This document shows positions 1-9,226 of a DNA stretch of 64,000 bases, in pieces. The stretch's first letter is position 1. The number at the start of each line of letters is the position of its first letter. A model generated the notes under the pieces. That model searched no databases. It was not told where the DNA came from and saw only the letters and a list, made by a program, of their open reading frames with translations. Source of the DNA: Streptomyces sp. HUAS CB01 (GTDB lineage: Bacteria; Actinomycetota; Actinomycetes; Streptomycetales; Streptomycetaceae); the NCBI RefSeq assembly GCF_030406905.1, contig NZ_CP129137.1:248001-312000 (forward strand). Direction: 5' to 3'. Made by a program: the position numbers and the translations under genes.

Positions 1-419
1 ACGAGACCTGGCGCGGAGGCCCGGGCGGCCAGCCATGCCCCGGCCGCGAAGACGCCGCCGAGCGCCAGACTGAGGAGCGGGCCGATACCGGCGATGCGCA
101 CCTCTGCGGCGGGGCTGGAGGCCTCCGTCTTGAGCCGGGCAGCTCCACCCAGCAGCCAGAGGACGATGTCCTCGACTTCGACGCCGTTACGGCGGGCCAC
201 GACGGCGTGGGCGATCTCGTGGGCGAGCAGGGAGGCGAAGAAGACGACCGCCGCGGACAGGCCGGTCAGCCAGTACAGGACGGCGGGGTGGCCGGGGTGC
301 GTCTCCGGCAGGCGCCCCTGGGCGAGGCCCAGCGCGATGACGGCGAAGACGAGGAGCACGCTCCAGTGCACTCCGACCCTGACGCCGGCGATACGTCCCA
401 TGGGAAACGTCGCTCGCAC
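1..419 (-). CDS. Site-2 protease family (M50) membrane metalloprotease, N-terminal part
   Basis: Membrane zinc metallopeptidase of the M50 family, cut by the left window edge, so only about 139 N-terminal residues are visible. A hydrophobic first segment follows the start, then a second hydrophobic stretch carries the zinc motif HEIAH (LLAHEIAHAVVARRNG), the HExxH signature of M50 enzymes. A third hydrophobic segment begins before the edge. I chose the GTG at 417-419 because GGGAG lies 6 nt upstream and the extra residues MRATFP match the family N-terminus; an ATG at 401 is the alternative. Family members cleave substrates within or near the membrane and some carry C-terminal CBS domains, which would lie outside the window. 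The substrate cannot be told. A CBS-domain gene lies upstream on the same strand. Confidence 0.8.
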   Translation of the reverse strand, partial: MRATFPMGRIAGVRVGVHWSVLLVFAVIALGLAQGRLPETHPGHPAVLYWLTGLSAAVVFFASLLAHEIAHAVVARRNGVEVEDIVLWLLGGAARLKTEASSPAAEVRIAGIGPLLSLALGGVFAAGAWLAARASAPGL

Positions 420-468
420 CTCGTACTCCCGACTCGACCGTTGTCGGCGCAGACCGGTGGAAGGGGTG

Positions 469-927
469 TCAACCGTCGAGCAGCGGAGCCTTGTCCGTCC
501 CGTGGAAGACCTGGGGCACCTTCCGGGCGGCGTCCACCACGACTGCCAGATCCGAGAGCTCCTGAGTGAGCTGCCAGAACAGGTCGTCGAAGGAGACGAT
601 GCCGATGAGGCGTCCCTCCGCCACCACCGGGAGGTGACGCACCCGGGCCGATCGCATGATGAGGATGGCGACCGCCACGGCGGTGTCCGCCTCCACGGTC
701 ACGGGGTCGGTCGACATGACCCTTTTGACCGGAGACCCCGTCGACAGGCCCCGGGCCATCGCCCGGACCACCAGATCTCGTTCGGTGACGACGCCGATCA
801 CCCGGTCGCCGTCGACCACCGGGAGCGCTCCGACGCCTGCATCGGCCATGTGGCGTGCGGCGCTCTCGAGCGGTTCGGCTTCGGACACACAGACCGGCGG
901 CGTGTTCATCATGTACTGGATCTGCAT
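469..927 (-). CDS. CBS-domain pair protein
   Basis: A 152-residue stand-alone tandem CBS protein. The first CBS unit (about residues 1-60) contains VGALPVVDGDRVIGVVTERDL; the second (about 70-130) contains RVRHLPVVAEGRLIGIVSFDDL. Such pairs bind adenine nucleotides and act as energy or redox sensors; no enzymatic domain is attached. AAGGGG precedes the ATG at 925-927. A divergently oriented cluster of stress-type genes and two further CBS proteins occur within 14 kb, pointing to a dormancy/stress island. It is followed 49 bp downstream by the M50 protease gene on the same strand, and the two may be cotranscribed. The role in the cell is inferred only. Confidence 0.85.
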   Translation of the reverse strand: MQIQYMMNTPPVCVSEAEPLESAARHMADAGVGALPVVDGDRVIGVVTERDLVVRAMARGLSTGSPVKRVMSTDPVTVEADTAVAVAILIMRSARVRHLPVVAEGRLIGIVSFDDLFWQLTQELSDLAVVVDAARKVPQVFHGTDKAPLLDG

Positions 928-1002
928 CTGGCAGCCCCTTCGATGCCGAGTCGGCGATCACCGCATGACCGGACCGGCTCGTCGGTGACGCGGGGTGTGG
1001 TG

Positions 1003-1209
1003 CTACAGCCCTTGCGAGAGCAACAGCTCATGGGCCATGCGGGCGCCGCGGGCCGCTTGCTCGTCCTGCTTCACGTCCTGGGACGGAATCGGCTCGAGGC
1101 CTTCGGCGAGAGCCTTGATGGCACCGGCGAGCGTCTCCACCTGCGATTCCAGCCGGCGCAGACGCTGATCGGTGGTCTGTGGCGTGTGTCCGCCGTTCCC
1201 TGTCGTCAT
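1003..1209 (-). CDS. Small hypothetical protein, predicted coiled coil
   Basis: A 68-residue protein. The central segment (LRRLESQVETLAGAIKALAEGL) has heptad-like spacing of hydrophobic residues and is probably a short coiled coil or amphipathic helix. A strong GGAGG lies 6 nt before the ATG, and third-position GC is high, so I take it as real. I do not recognise a family with a known function. It starts divergently from the acyl-CoA synthetase/PDH operon across a roughly 460-bp intergenic region that contains DevR-box-like palindromes, one of them just upstream of this gene. Regulation together with that operon is an inference. Confidence 0.65.
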   Translation of the reverse strand: MTTGNGGHTPQTTDQRLRRLESQVETLAGAIKALAEGLEPIPSQDVKQDEQAARGARMAHELLLSQGL

Positions 1210-1237
1210 CGTCTACCTCCATCAGCAGCGGAAGTGC

Positions 1238-1251
1238 GGGACTGGAGTGCC
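1238..1251. promoter_or_regulatory. DevR/OsdR-like box
   Basis: GGGACTGGAGTGCC is a 14-bp near-palindrome one base away from GGGACT-N2-AGTCCC, the core of the DevR (DosR) box. It lies about 30 bp upstream of the small gene starting at 1209. Similar but weaker palindromes occur at 1334 and 1434 in the same divergent intergenic region. Binding is not shown by the sequence alone. Confidence 0.35.
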
Positions 1252-1333
1252 GGGCGACGGCCGGGGCGCGAGGCCTTTTCGCGCGTTCACCGCGGCGTAC
1301 TCCAAGCGTCACTTTCGGGGACGCACTTGCCGA

Positions 1334-1347
1334 GGGCCGAACGTCCC
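1334..1347. promoter_or_regulatory. DevR/OsdR-like box, weaker
   Basis: GGGCCGAACGTCCC is an imperfect 14-bp inverted repeat (half-sites GGGCCG and GGGACG) in the divergent region upstream of the acyl-CoA synthetase operon. It has the same architecture as the site at 1238. In GC-rich DNA such sites occur by chance, so the weight comes from three being clustered here. Confidence 0.25.
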
Positions 1348-1433
1348 TCCCTGGCGCCGAACGACCCATCGCCGCTCATGGCGAGGGATGCGCCCGGAGC
1401 GGTCCGGCCTGGGCTTGTCGGACCCACCGGACT

Positions 1434-1447
1434 GGACCGGTCGGCCC
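1434..1447. promoter_or_regulatory. DevR/OsdR-like box, weak
   Basis: GGACCGGTCGGCCC is an imperfect inverted repeat with two half-sites of the GGRCCG type, about 225 bp upstream of the acyl-CoA synthetase start. It may be a third operator in the cluster; this is low-confidence pattern matching. Confidence 0.2.
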
Positions 1448-1671
1448 TGCTGCGCGGCGGGTGGGCGGAGGTGCCATGACGACGAGAGGCGCGGCGAAGT
1501 GGTGCAGCGCCGTGCCTCCGGAAGCACGGGAAGCGACGTCCGAGTCCACGGGCTGCCGTGTCCGCACGCCGTATGCGGTTCCGGACCCCGCCGGACAGGC
1601 AGACCGCGTCGCCGTGCGCCGCGGTTCCCGATCCGCGACGCTGGAGGCGGGGCAGTCGTCGGGAGGAGCGC

Positions 1672-3458
<1,787 letters not shown>

Positions 3459-3462
<4 letters not shown>

Positions 3463-4532
3463 CCGTGGCCCGCGGCAGCCGCCCCCGGAAGACCTCATCC
3501 ACGTCGAAGCCTGCGAGGAAGACCGCGACCGGCAGCCGGAACGCGGTGGGCGCCGACCAGTCGAACGCACGGCACAGGGCGGCACTGCTCGAGGCGATGC
3601 TGCGCATCCGGCGCTTCGAGGAGCGATGCGTCGAGTTGTACAGCGCCGCGAAGATCCGCGGCTTCGTCCACCTCTACATCGGCGAGGAGGCCGTCGCCGT
3701 CGGTGTCAGCGAGGCGCTGACACCCGAGGACGCGGTCGTCTCCACCTACCGTGAGCACGGCCACGCGCTCGCCCGCGGCATCCCCGCCGAAGCCGTCATG
3801 GCGGAGATGTACGGCAAGGCGACCGGCTGCAGCGGGGGCCGCGGCGGGTCCATGCACCTGTTCGACGCGAGCCGACGCTTCTACGGTGGCAACGCGATCG
3901 TGGCGGGCGGCATCCCCCTGGCCGCCGGCCTCGCCCTCGCCGATCACATGCGTGCCCGGCCTCATGTCACCTGCTGCTTCTTCGGCGACGGCGCTTTCGC
4001 CGAGGGCGAGTTCCACGAGACCGCGAACCTCGCCGCCCTCTGGGGCCTGCCGCTGCTTCTCGTCTGCGAGAACAACCGGTACGCCATGGGTACCGCCCTC
4101 GAGCGGCACGAGGCCCAGACCGACCTGGCCCTGCGGGCCGCCTCGTACGGCATGGTGGCATGGGCCGTGGACGGCATGGACGTGGAGGCCGTCGAGTCGG
4201 CCGCCCGCCGGGCGGCCGGTGCGGTCCGGGCGGGCGCCGGACCGCACTTCCTGGAGCTGCGCACGTACCGCTTCCGTGCCCACTCCATGTACGACCCCGA
4301 CCGCTACCGGGACAAGGCGGAGGTCGAGCAGTGGAAGGCCCGCGACCCCATCACCCGGCTCGCCGACCGCATGCGCGAAGAGGGCCGGCTGGGCGAACGC
4401 GAGCTCGCGCGGCTCGAGAAGCAGGTCGCCGAAGAGGTCGACCGCGCTGTCGAAGCGGCGGAACAGGCGCCCGAGGAACCGGTCCGGGATCTGCTGCGCC
4501 ATGTCACCAGCGCTTCGCCGGAGGGGGACTGA
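3459..4532 (+). CDS. Pyruvate/2-oxoacid dehydrogenase E1 component, alpha subunit
   Basis: A 357-residue thiamine-diphosphate-dependent E1alpha. The cofactor motif is visible as [17 protein letters not shown] followed by [10 protein letters not shown] (GDG...NN), and the substrate loop [15 protein letters not shown] near residue 270 corresponds to the phosphorylation-loop region of E1alpha proteins. The N-terminal 35 residues are basic and low-complexity, unlike most homologues. It decarboxylates a 2-oxoacid and, with E1beta, passes the acyl group to the lipoyl domain of E2. The start overlaps the synthetase stop by 4 nt and only 1 nt separates its stop from E1beta. The substrate (pyruvate versus acetoin or a branched-chain oxoacid) cannot be fixed from the sequence; the neighbouring acetyl-CoA synthetase favours a two-carbon product. 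Confidence 0.88.
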
Positions 4533-4533
4533 C

Positions 4534-5532
4534 ATGGCTGCCGGCGGAGGGCCCCGGGAAGCGACGACCACCTACCGGGAGGCATTGCGGGAGGCGCTGC
4601 GCGAGGCCCTGCGCTCCGACGACCGCGTCTTCCTGATGGGCGAGGACGTGGGCCGGTACGGCGGATGCTTCGGTGTCAGTCTCGGCCTGCTGGAGGAGTT
4701 CGGTCCGGAGCGGGTCCGCGACACCCCCCTCTCGGAGTCCGCGTTCGTGGGCGCGGGGATCGGCGCGGCGCTGGCGGGGCTGCGGCCGATCGTGGAGATC
4801 ATGACCGTGAACTTCAGCCTGCTGGCCCTCGACCAGATCCTCAACAACGCGGCCACGCTGCTGCACATGTCGGGCGGCCAGCTGCCCGTACCGCTGGTGA
4901 TCCGCATGACGACGGGGGCGGGACGGCAGCTGGCCGCGCAGCATTCGCACAGCCTGGAGGGCTGGTACGCGCACATCCCCGGCATTCGCGTCGTCGCTCC
5001 GGCCACCATCGACGACGCCCGCACCATGCTGGCCCCGGCACTGACCGACCCCGATCCGGTGCTGATCTTCGAGCACGGCAGCCTCTACAACGCCTCCGGT
5101 GAACTCGACGCGTCCGCCTCGCCCGTGGGCCTGGACCACGCCGCGGTCCGCAGGCCCGGCACCGACGTGTCCCTGATCGCGTACGGCGGTTCGCTGCCCA
5201 AGGCCCTGGAAGCGGCGGACGAGCTGGCCACCGACGGCATCAGTGCCGAGGTGCTCGATCTCCGCACGCTCCGGCCGCTCGACGACGCGGCGATCGCCTC
5301 CTCGGTGGCCCGCACGCACCGGGCGGTCGTCATCGACGAGGCATGGCGCAGCGGAAGTCTGGCCGCCGAGGTGTCCGCCCGTATCGCCGAGGACTCTTTC
5401 TACGAACTCGACGCCCCCGTGGAGCGCGTGTGCAGCGCCGAGGTCCCCATTCCGTACGCCAGGCGCCTGGAGGAGGCGGCCTTGCCCCAGACCGCCGACG
5501 TCGTCGCGGCGGCGCACCGGGCGGTGGGCTGA
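4534..5532 (+). CDS. Pyruvate/2-oxoacid dehydrogenase E1 component, beta subunit
   Basis: A 332-residue transketolase-like beta subunit. Typical segments are [17 protein letters not shown] near residue 30, [18 protein letters not shown], the [19 protein letters not shown] region that contacts the alpha subunit, and the C-terminal domain with [19 protein letters not shown]. It forms the alpha2beta2 E1 enzyme with the preceding product. The start at 4534 is one nucleotide after the E1alpha stop, and the E2 start lies 2 nt after its stop, so the three enzyme genes form one translational unit. No E3 (dihydrolipoyl dehydrogenase) gene follows, so E3 must be supplied from elsewhere in the genome, as is common for such clusters. 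Confidence 0.88.
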   Translation: MAAGGGPREATTTYREALREALREALRSDDRVFLMGEDVGRYGGCFGVSLGLLEEFGPERVRDTPLSESAFVGAGIGAALAGLRPIVEIMTVNFSLLALDQILNNAATLLHMSGGQLPVPLVIRMTTGAGRQLAAQHSHSLEGWYAHIPGIRVVAPATIDDARTMLAPALTDPDPVLIFEHGSLYNASGELDASASPVGLDHAAVRRPGTDVSLIAYGGSLPKALEAADELATDGISAEVLDLRTLRPLDDAAIASSVARTHRAVVIDEAWRSGSLAAEVSARIAEDSFYELDAPVERVCSAEVPIPYARRLEEAALPQTADVVAAAHRAVG

Positions 5533-5534
5533 CC

Positions 5535-6926
5535 ATGGGCGCGTTCACCATGCCGTCCCTCGGCGCCGACATGGACGAGGGAACTCTCCAGGAGTGGTTG
5601 GTAAGGCCCGGTGAGCGGGTCCGCAAAGGTGAGGCAGTCGCGGTCGTCGAGACCGCGAAGTCCACCATCGAGGTGGAGTGCTTCGAGAGCGGCACGGTGG
5701 AGGAACTGCTCGTCGAGCCCGGTACGACGGTGCCGGTCGGCACGGCGCTCGCGCTGATCGTGCCGTTCGCCAGGGCACGTGAAGCGCGTGGGGAGCCGGA
5801 GGAGCCGGAGGAGCCGGAGGAGCCGGAGGAGCCGGAGGAGCCTACGCCGCCCCTGCCGCAGCCGCATCGTGCGGCGCCGCCCTCCGGAACCGAGGCGGCC
5901 CGTGCGCCGGCGCCGAACGCCGCCCGCGCGCACGGGCACGCCGAAGCGGGCCCGCTGCTCCGGCACCTCGCGGAGCGCAGCGGCCTGGACTGGGCGGCGC
6001 TGCACGGTTCCGGACCCGGAGGGCGCGTCACCCGGAGCGACGTCGAGCGCGCCGCCGGCGGTGCCGCGCGGCCCCCGCGGGTCCGGGCCACTCCGCTGGC
6101 CAGACGGCTCGCCGCCGAACTGCACGTCGATCTGGGCTCGCTGAGAGGCACGGGCAAGGACGGCGCCGTCCGTGCCGCGGACGTGCGCAGCGCCGCGCCG
6201 GGTGGCGCCACCGCGCCCGCGCCCGCGCACCGCGCATCCCGGCCGCGGACCGCGGAGGACCGGGCCTCCGCGATGCGCCAGGCGATCGCCGCACTGATGA
6301 CCCGCGCCAACCGGGACATCCCGCACTACTACCTGTCCACGAACGTCGACATGGCCGCCGCCATGGACTGGCTGCACGAGCACAACCGGCGCAGCCCGGT
6401 CGGTGAACGGCTGCTGCCCGCAGCCCTGCTGCTCAAGGCGGCCGCCTGTGCGGCCCGCGAGGTGCCCGAACTCAACGGCTACTGGGTCGACGGCGGATTC
6501 GTGCCGGGTGACGGTGTGCACCTCGGCGTGGCGGTGTCCCTCCGCGGGGGCGGCCTCGTCGCCCCGGCCCTGCACAACGCCGACACCCTCGATCTGCGGC
6601 AGCTGATGGCCGGGCTGAAAGACCTGGTCGTCCGCGCCCGCACAGGCCGGCTGCGCGGATCCGAGGTCTCGGCCCCCACGCTCACGGTCACCAACCTCGG
6701 CGACCAGGGGGTGGAGACCGTCTACGGCGTGATCTACCCGCCCCAGGTGGCCCTCGTCGGCTTCGGACGGGTCGGCGACCGGCCGAGCGCCGTGGACGGC
6801 CTGCTCGGCGTGAGGCCTGTGGTCACGGCCACCCTGTCCGCAGACCACCGAGCGACGGACGGAGCTGTCGGTGCCCGCTATCTGACGGCGGTCGACCGTC
6901 TGTTGCAGAATCCGGAGCAATTGTGA
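5535..6926 (+). CDS. Dihydrolipoamide acyltransferase (E2) with two subunit-binding domains
   Basis: A 463-residue E2 core subunit. The lipoyl domain spans about residues 1-78, with the lipoylated lysine in VVETAKSTIEV (K42). A hinge of repeated EEP units follows (about 87-104), encoded by five copies of a 9-bp repeat. Two peripheral-subunit-binding motifs appear in tandem, about 140-174 (WAALHGSGPGGRVTRSDVE) and about 186-220 (LGSLRGTGKDGAVRAADV); most E2 proteins have one. The catalytic domain ends with the DHRATDG active-site motif (His about 438). It accepts the acyl group from E1 and transfers it to CoA. The stop overlaps the acyl carrier protein start by 4 nt. The short GxxVxxxDV pattern is certain; function of both binding domains is inferred. 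Confidence 0.87.
   Translation: MGAFTMPSLGADMDEGTLQEWLVRPGERVRKGEAVAVVETAKSTIEVECFESGTVEELLVEPGTTVPVGTALALIVPFARAREARGEPEEPEEPEEPEEPEEPTPPLPQPHRAAPPSGTEAARAPAPNAARAHGHAEAGPLLRHLAERSGLDWAALHGSGPGGRVTRSDVERAAGGAARPPRVRATPLARRLAAELHVDLGSLRGTGKDGAVRAADVRSAAPGGATAPAPAHRASRPRTAEDRASAMRQAIAALMTRANRDIPHYYLSTNVDMAAAMDWLHEHNRRSPVGERLLPAALLLKAAACAAREVPELNGYWVDGGFVPGDGVHLGVAVSLRGGGLVAPALHNADTLDLRQLMAGLKDLVVRARTGRLRGSEVSAPTLTVTNLGDQGVETVYGVIYPPQVALVGFGRVGDRPSAVDGLLGVRPVVTATLSADHRATDGAVGARYLTAVDRLLQNPEQL
5792..5836 (+). repeat. Five tandem 9-bp repeats inside E2 hinge
   Basis: The unit GGAGCCGGA is repeated five times without change and encodes the EEP hinge of the E2 protein. The perfect copies suggest recent slippage expansion; copy number is likely to vary between strains. 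Confidence 0.9.
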
Positions 6927-7168
6927 ACCGCACCGAAGCACTGGAACTGGTCAAGGACTCGATCTCCCGCGTCGTACCGGGCGCCGACTTCGATGCCCTG
7001 GGCCCCGACGACTCCTTCCGCGATGCCCTGGAGATGGACTCGCTGGACTTCCTGGGCTTCGTCGAGGCTCTCAGCGATCGTTCCGGAGTCCGCATCGAGG
7101 ACGAGGACACGCCACAGCTCACGACTCTCTCCGGTACCGCCGACTTCCTGGTCGCCCGTGCCGGATGA
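6923..7168 (+). CDS. Acyl carrier protein
   Basis: An 81-residue acyl carrier protein. The phosphopantetheine attachment motif is DSLDFLGFVEAL, with the serine at about residue 39, in the usual position between helix I and II; the protein is acidic and of the usual ACP length. The GTG start overlaps the E2 stop (GTGA), which ties it to the dehydrogenase operon. An ACP in an operon with acetyl-CoA synthetase and a PDH-like complex, but without a ketosynthase, is unusual. It may accept an acetyl or other acyl unit made by the complex or be loaded by the synthetase. No gene for a phosphopantetheinyl transferase is adjacent. Confidence 0.85.
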   Translation: MNRTEALELVKDSISRVVPGADFDALGPDDSFRDALEMDSLDFLGFVEALSDRSGVRIEDEDTPQLTTLSGTADFLVARAG

Positions 7169-7324
7169 GGGCAACCATCCAGCTGTGGTGCGGCGACCGG
7201 GACCCACTGCCGGGACGGCCGCAAGCGAGGTCGGTTCACCCACCAGTCACCTAGGCAGCGCCCTGCCGTCGGGCTCGCGGCGTTCGACGTCGCCGCCAGT
7301 GGCCGCCCGAGAGCCGGAGCCTGG

Positions 7325-7585
7325 TCACGGGCTCCCCGGCCGGTGGGCCGCGAGGCGTTTGCGCGCTTCGGCGTACGAATCCGGGTCGATCTCGCCGGAG
7401 GCGAAGCGACGGTCGAGGATCTCTTCCGGCGTTTCCCTCGATGTCTTCCGGCGGTCCGCCGCGTCGTGGCGACCGGAAGACTGCTGCGTGAGCCGGATCA
7501 CCGCCCACACCACCAGGCCGATCAACGCGATCCACAGCAAGGGCATGAAAGTCATCCAGGCCCAGCCACCATTCCAGTACATCAT
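7325..7585 (-). CDS. Small membrane protein with SHOCT domain
   Basis: An 86-residue protein. The N-terminal part (about residues 1-37) is one hydrophobic helix rich in tryptophan (MMYWNGGWAWMTFMPLLW and onward). The C-terminal part, TPEEILDRRFASGEIDPDSYAEARKRL, is a SHOCT (short C-terminal) domain, generally found at the end of small membrane or secreted proteins. GGGAGG lies 10 nt upstream of the ATG at 7585, which decides the start over an upstream in-frame codon. Its function is unknown; SHOCT domains are thought to mediate oligomerisation. It is transcribed toward the acyl carrier protein gene and is convergent with it. Confidence 0.8.
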   Translation of the reverse strand: MMYWNGGWAWMTFMPLLWIALIGLVVWAVIRLTQQSSGRHDAADRRKTSRETPEEILDRRFASGEIDPDSYAEARKRLAAHRPGSP

Positions 7586-7788
7586 CGTGACCCACCTCCC
7601 GGGACCCTTCCACTCTCCACCCGTTCCGAGAGAGAGCACCAGGGCACATCGGACCCACCTCAGGGGTCACTCGGGCCCTGAGTGCCCGCCTTCCCGGGAG
7701 CGGCTCGTTCCCCGCCGGTCGCGGTGGATGGGCCGAGGACGTCGCGGCCCTGCGAACGGGTTGCGAGGAACCCGCACCCTCCTCGGGA

Positions 7789-7808
7789 GCACGGCGACGC
7801 CGTCGTGC
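7789..7808 (-). terminator. Candidate hairpin terminator after fasciclin gene
   Basis: GCACGGCG and its near complement CGTCGTGC form an 8-bp stem with one GU pair and a 4-nt loop, about 70 bp downstream of the fasciclin gene on the minus strand. There is no U-tract, as is usual in Streptomyces. Confidence 0.35.
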
Positions 7809-7880
7809 GAACGCCACCAGCCTCGTCCGGTCGCAGCCGGCAGTCGCCCCTCGGCTGTCGGCGAAGGCGCCCCGGCCGTG

Positions 7881-8474
7881 TCAGTCAGGAGGGGTGAGGA
7901 GCGCGTCAATGAGGTAGACGGTGGCGTTGGCGGTGGTGATGTTGCCGCAGACGATGTCCGCCGTGTTGTTGACCTTGAACGATGTACCGGAGCCGGAGGT
8001 GGTGAGCTGCGAGCCTTCCAGCGTCTTGAACGAGCCGTTCGGCAGCTCGCTCGGGGTGACGTCAGCGTCCACCACGTGGTAGGTCAGTACCTTCTTCAAC
8101 CGCTCCGGGTCGTTCAGCAGTGAGTCGCGCTCTGCCTGGGACATGCTGTTGAAGGCGTGGTTGGTGGGCGCGAAGAGGGTGATGTTGTTCGATCGGTTGA
8201 GGGTGTCGTCCAGTCTGGCCTGCTTCAACGCCGCCGTCAGCTGTGCCAGCTGGCGGCTTCCTGCCGCGGCGTCCGCCACCTTCTGCTCGGCCATGGCGGC
8301 GACACTTCCTCCTCCGCTCCGGGGCAATTCCGAGCAGTCGGGCCCGAACGTTCCCGTCGGACCGGGCGTCGGCGCCTGCGCGTAGGTGTGGGGGGCGAAC
8401 GCGCCCAGCAGGAGCGGGACGGCAACCAGCGGGGCGGTCACGGCATGTGCCGTGCGAACTCGCGAGAACCTCAT
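7881..8474 (-). CDS. Secreted fasciclin (FAS1) domain protein
   Basis: A 197-residue exported protein. Residues 1-33 form a Sec-type signal peptide ending near APHTYAQA. A single FAS1 domain follows (about 60-195): it contains the H1-box-like NNITLFAPTNHAFNSM, the conserved YHVVDADVT segment, and the closing ATVYLIDALLT. Two cysteines (DCSELP and DIVCGN) may form a disulfide. FAS1 proteins act in adhesion at the cell surface. AAGGAG lies 8 nt before the ATG. This class of single-domain secreted FAS1 protein often pairs with anti-sigma systems in actinomycetes, but none is seen here. Confidence 0.85.
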   Translation of the reverse strand: MRFSRVRTAHAVTAPLVAVPLLLGAFAPHTYAQAPTPGPTGTFGPDCSELPRSGGGSVAAMAEQKVADAAAGSRQLAQLTAALKQARLDDTLNRSNNITLFAPTNHAFNSMSQAERDSLLNDPERLKKVLTYHVVDADVTPSELPNGSFKTLEGSQLTTSGSGTSFKVNNTADIVCGNITTANATVYLIDALLTPPD

Positions 8475-8675
8475 GATGACACTCCTTGGACGAACTTCCG
8501 AGCATGCGGCCGAGGTCCCCGATCGGCGCGACGAGCATGTGTCGCCGCTGCTCTCGGTCCCCCGCAGACACGCCGCTGAGAGGGATGCGCGTGAACGGAG
8601 CGGGGCGCCACGGTGACGGCCCGTTCGCGCAGCACCGGCCGGACGGCGATTCCTTCGAGTCCGGTGGGACGGTGG

Positions 8676-9095
8676 TCACTTCGCAGCACACACGGCCTCG
8701 ACGAAATGCCCCACCTGCTCTTCCGGCAGCCGGCGTGCGAGGTCCGATTCGCTGATCATCCCCACCAGGCGGTGGTTCTCGACGACCGGCAGCCGGCGGA
8801 TCCGGTGCTGCTCCATGGCCTGCAGGACCTCGCCCGAGTCGGCACCGGCGTCGATCGTGACCGGCTTGCCCTGCTCGAGCATGCCCGCGGTCATGGTCTT
8901 CGGGTCCTTGCCCTTGGCAAGGCACTTCACCACGATGTCGCGATCGGTGATGATCCCGTGGAGCCGGTCGTCCGGCCCGCAGATCGGCAGTGCGCCGACG
9001 TCCAGCTCACTCATCCGGCGCGCCGCGTCCGCCAGGGTCTCGCTCTCCTGGATGCACGTGGCACCGGCGTGCATGATTTCCCGTGCCGTGGTCAT
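8676..9095 (-). CDS. CBS-domain pair protein (BON-less)
   Basis: A 139-residue tandem CBS protein starting MTTAREIMHAGATC. The first unit contains VGALPICGPDDRLHGIITDRDI, the second IRRLPVVENHRLVGMISESDL. The N-terminal pattern (TTAREIM) is nearly identical to that of the protein at 38755-39168, so the two are paralogues. AAGGAG lies 7 nt before the ATG. It sits immediately downstream of the GH65 gene on the minus strand, with a 131-bp gap that could hold its own promoter. A nucleotide-sensing regulatory role is inferred from the family only. Confidence 0.85.
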   Translation of the reverse strand: MTTAREIMHAGATCIQESETLADAARRMSELDVGALPICGPDDRLHGIITDRDIVVKCLAKGKDPKTMTAGMLEQGKPVTIDAGADSGEVLQAMEQHRIRRLPVVENHRLVGMISESDLARRLPEEQVGHFVEAVCAAK

Positions 9096-9226
9096 AGCCG
9101 TCTCCTTCGTGCCTCGCGATCTGCGCGGAGGGGGAGCACCGCCCTCCCTACCGGCCCCCCATGCCAGTGTGGGTCGTCGGCATCCCGTACGCATGCCAGG
9201 CGCACGCCGTCCCGGCCCAGGCGGCA

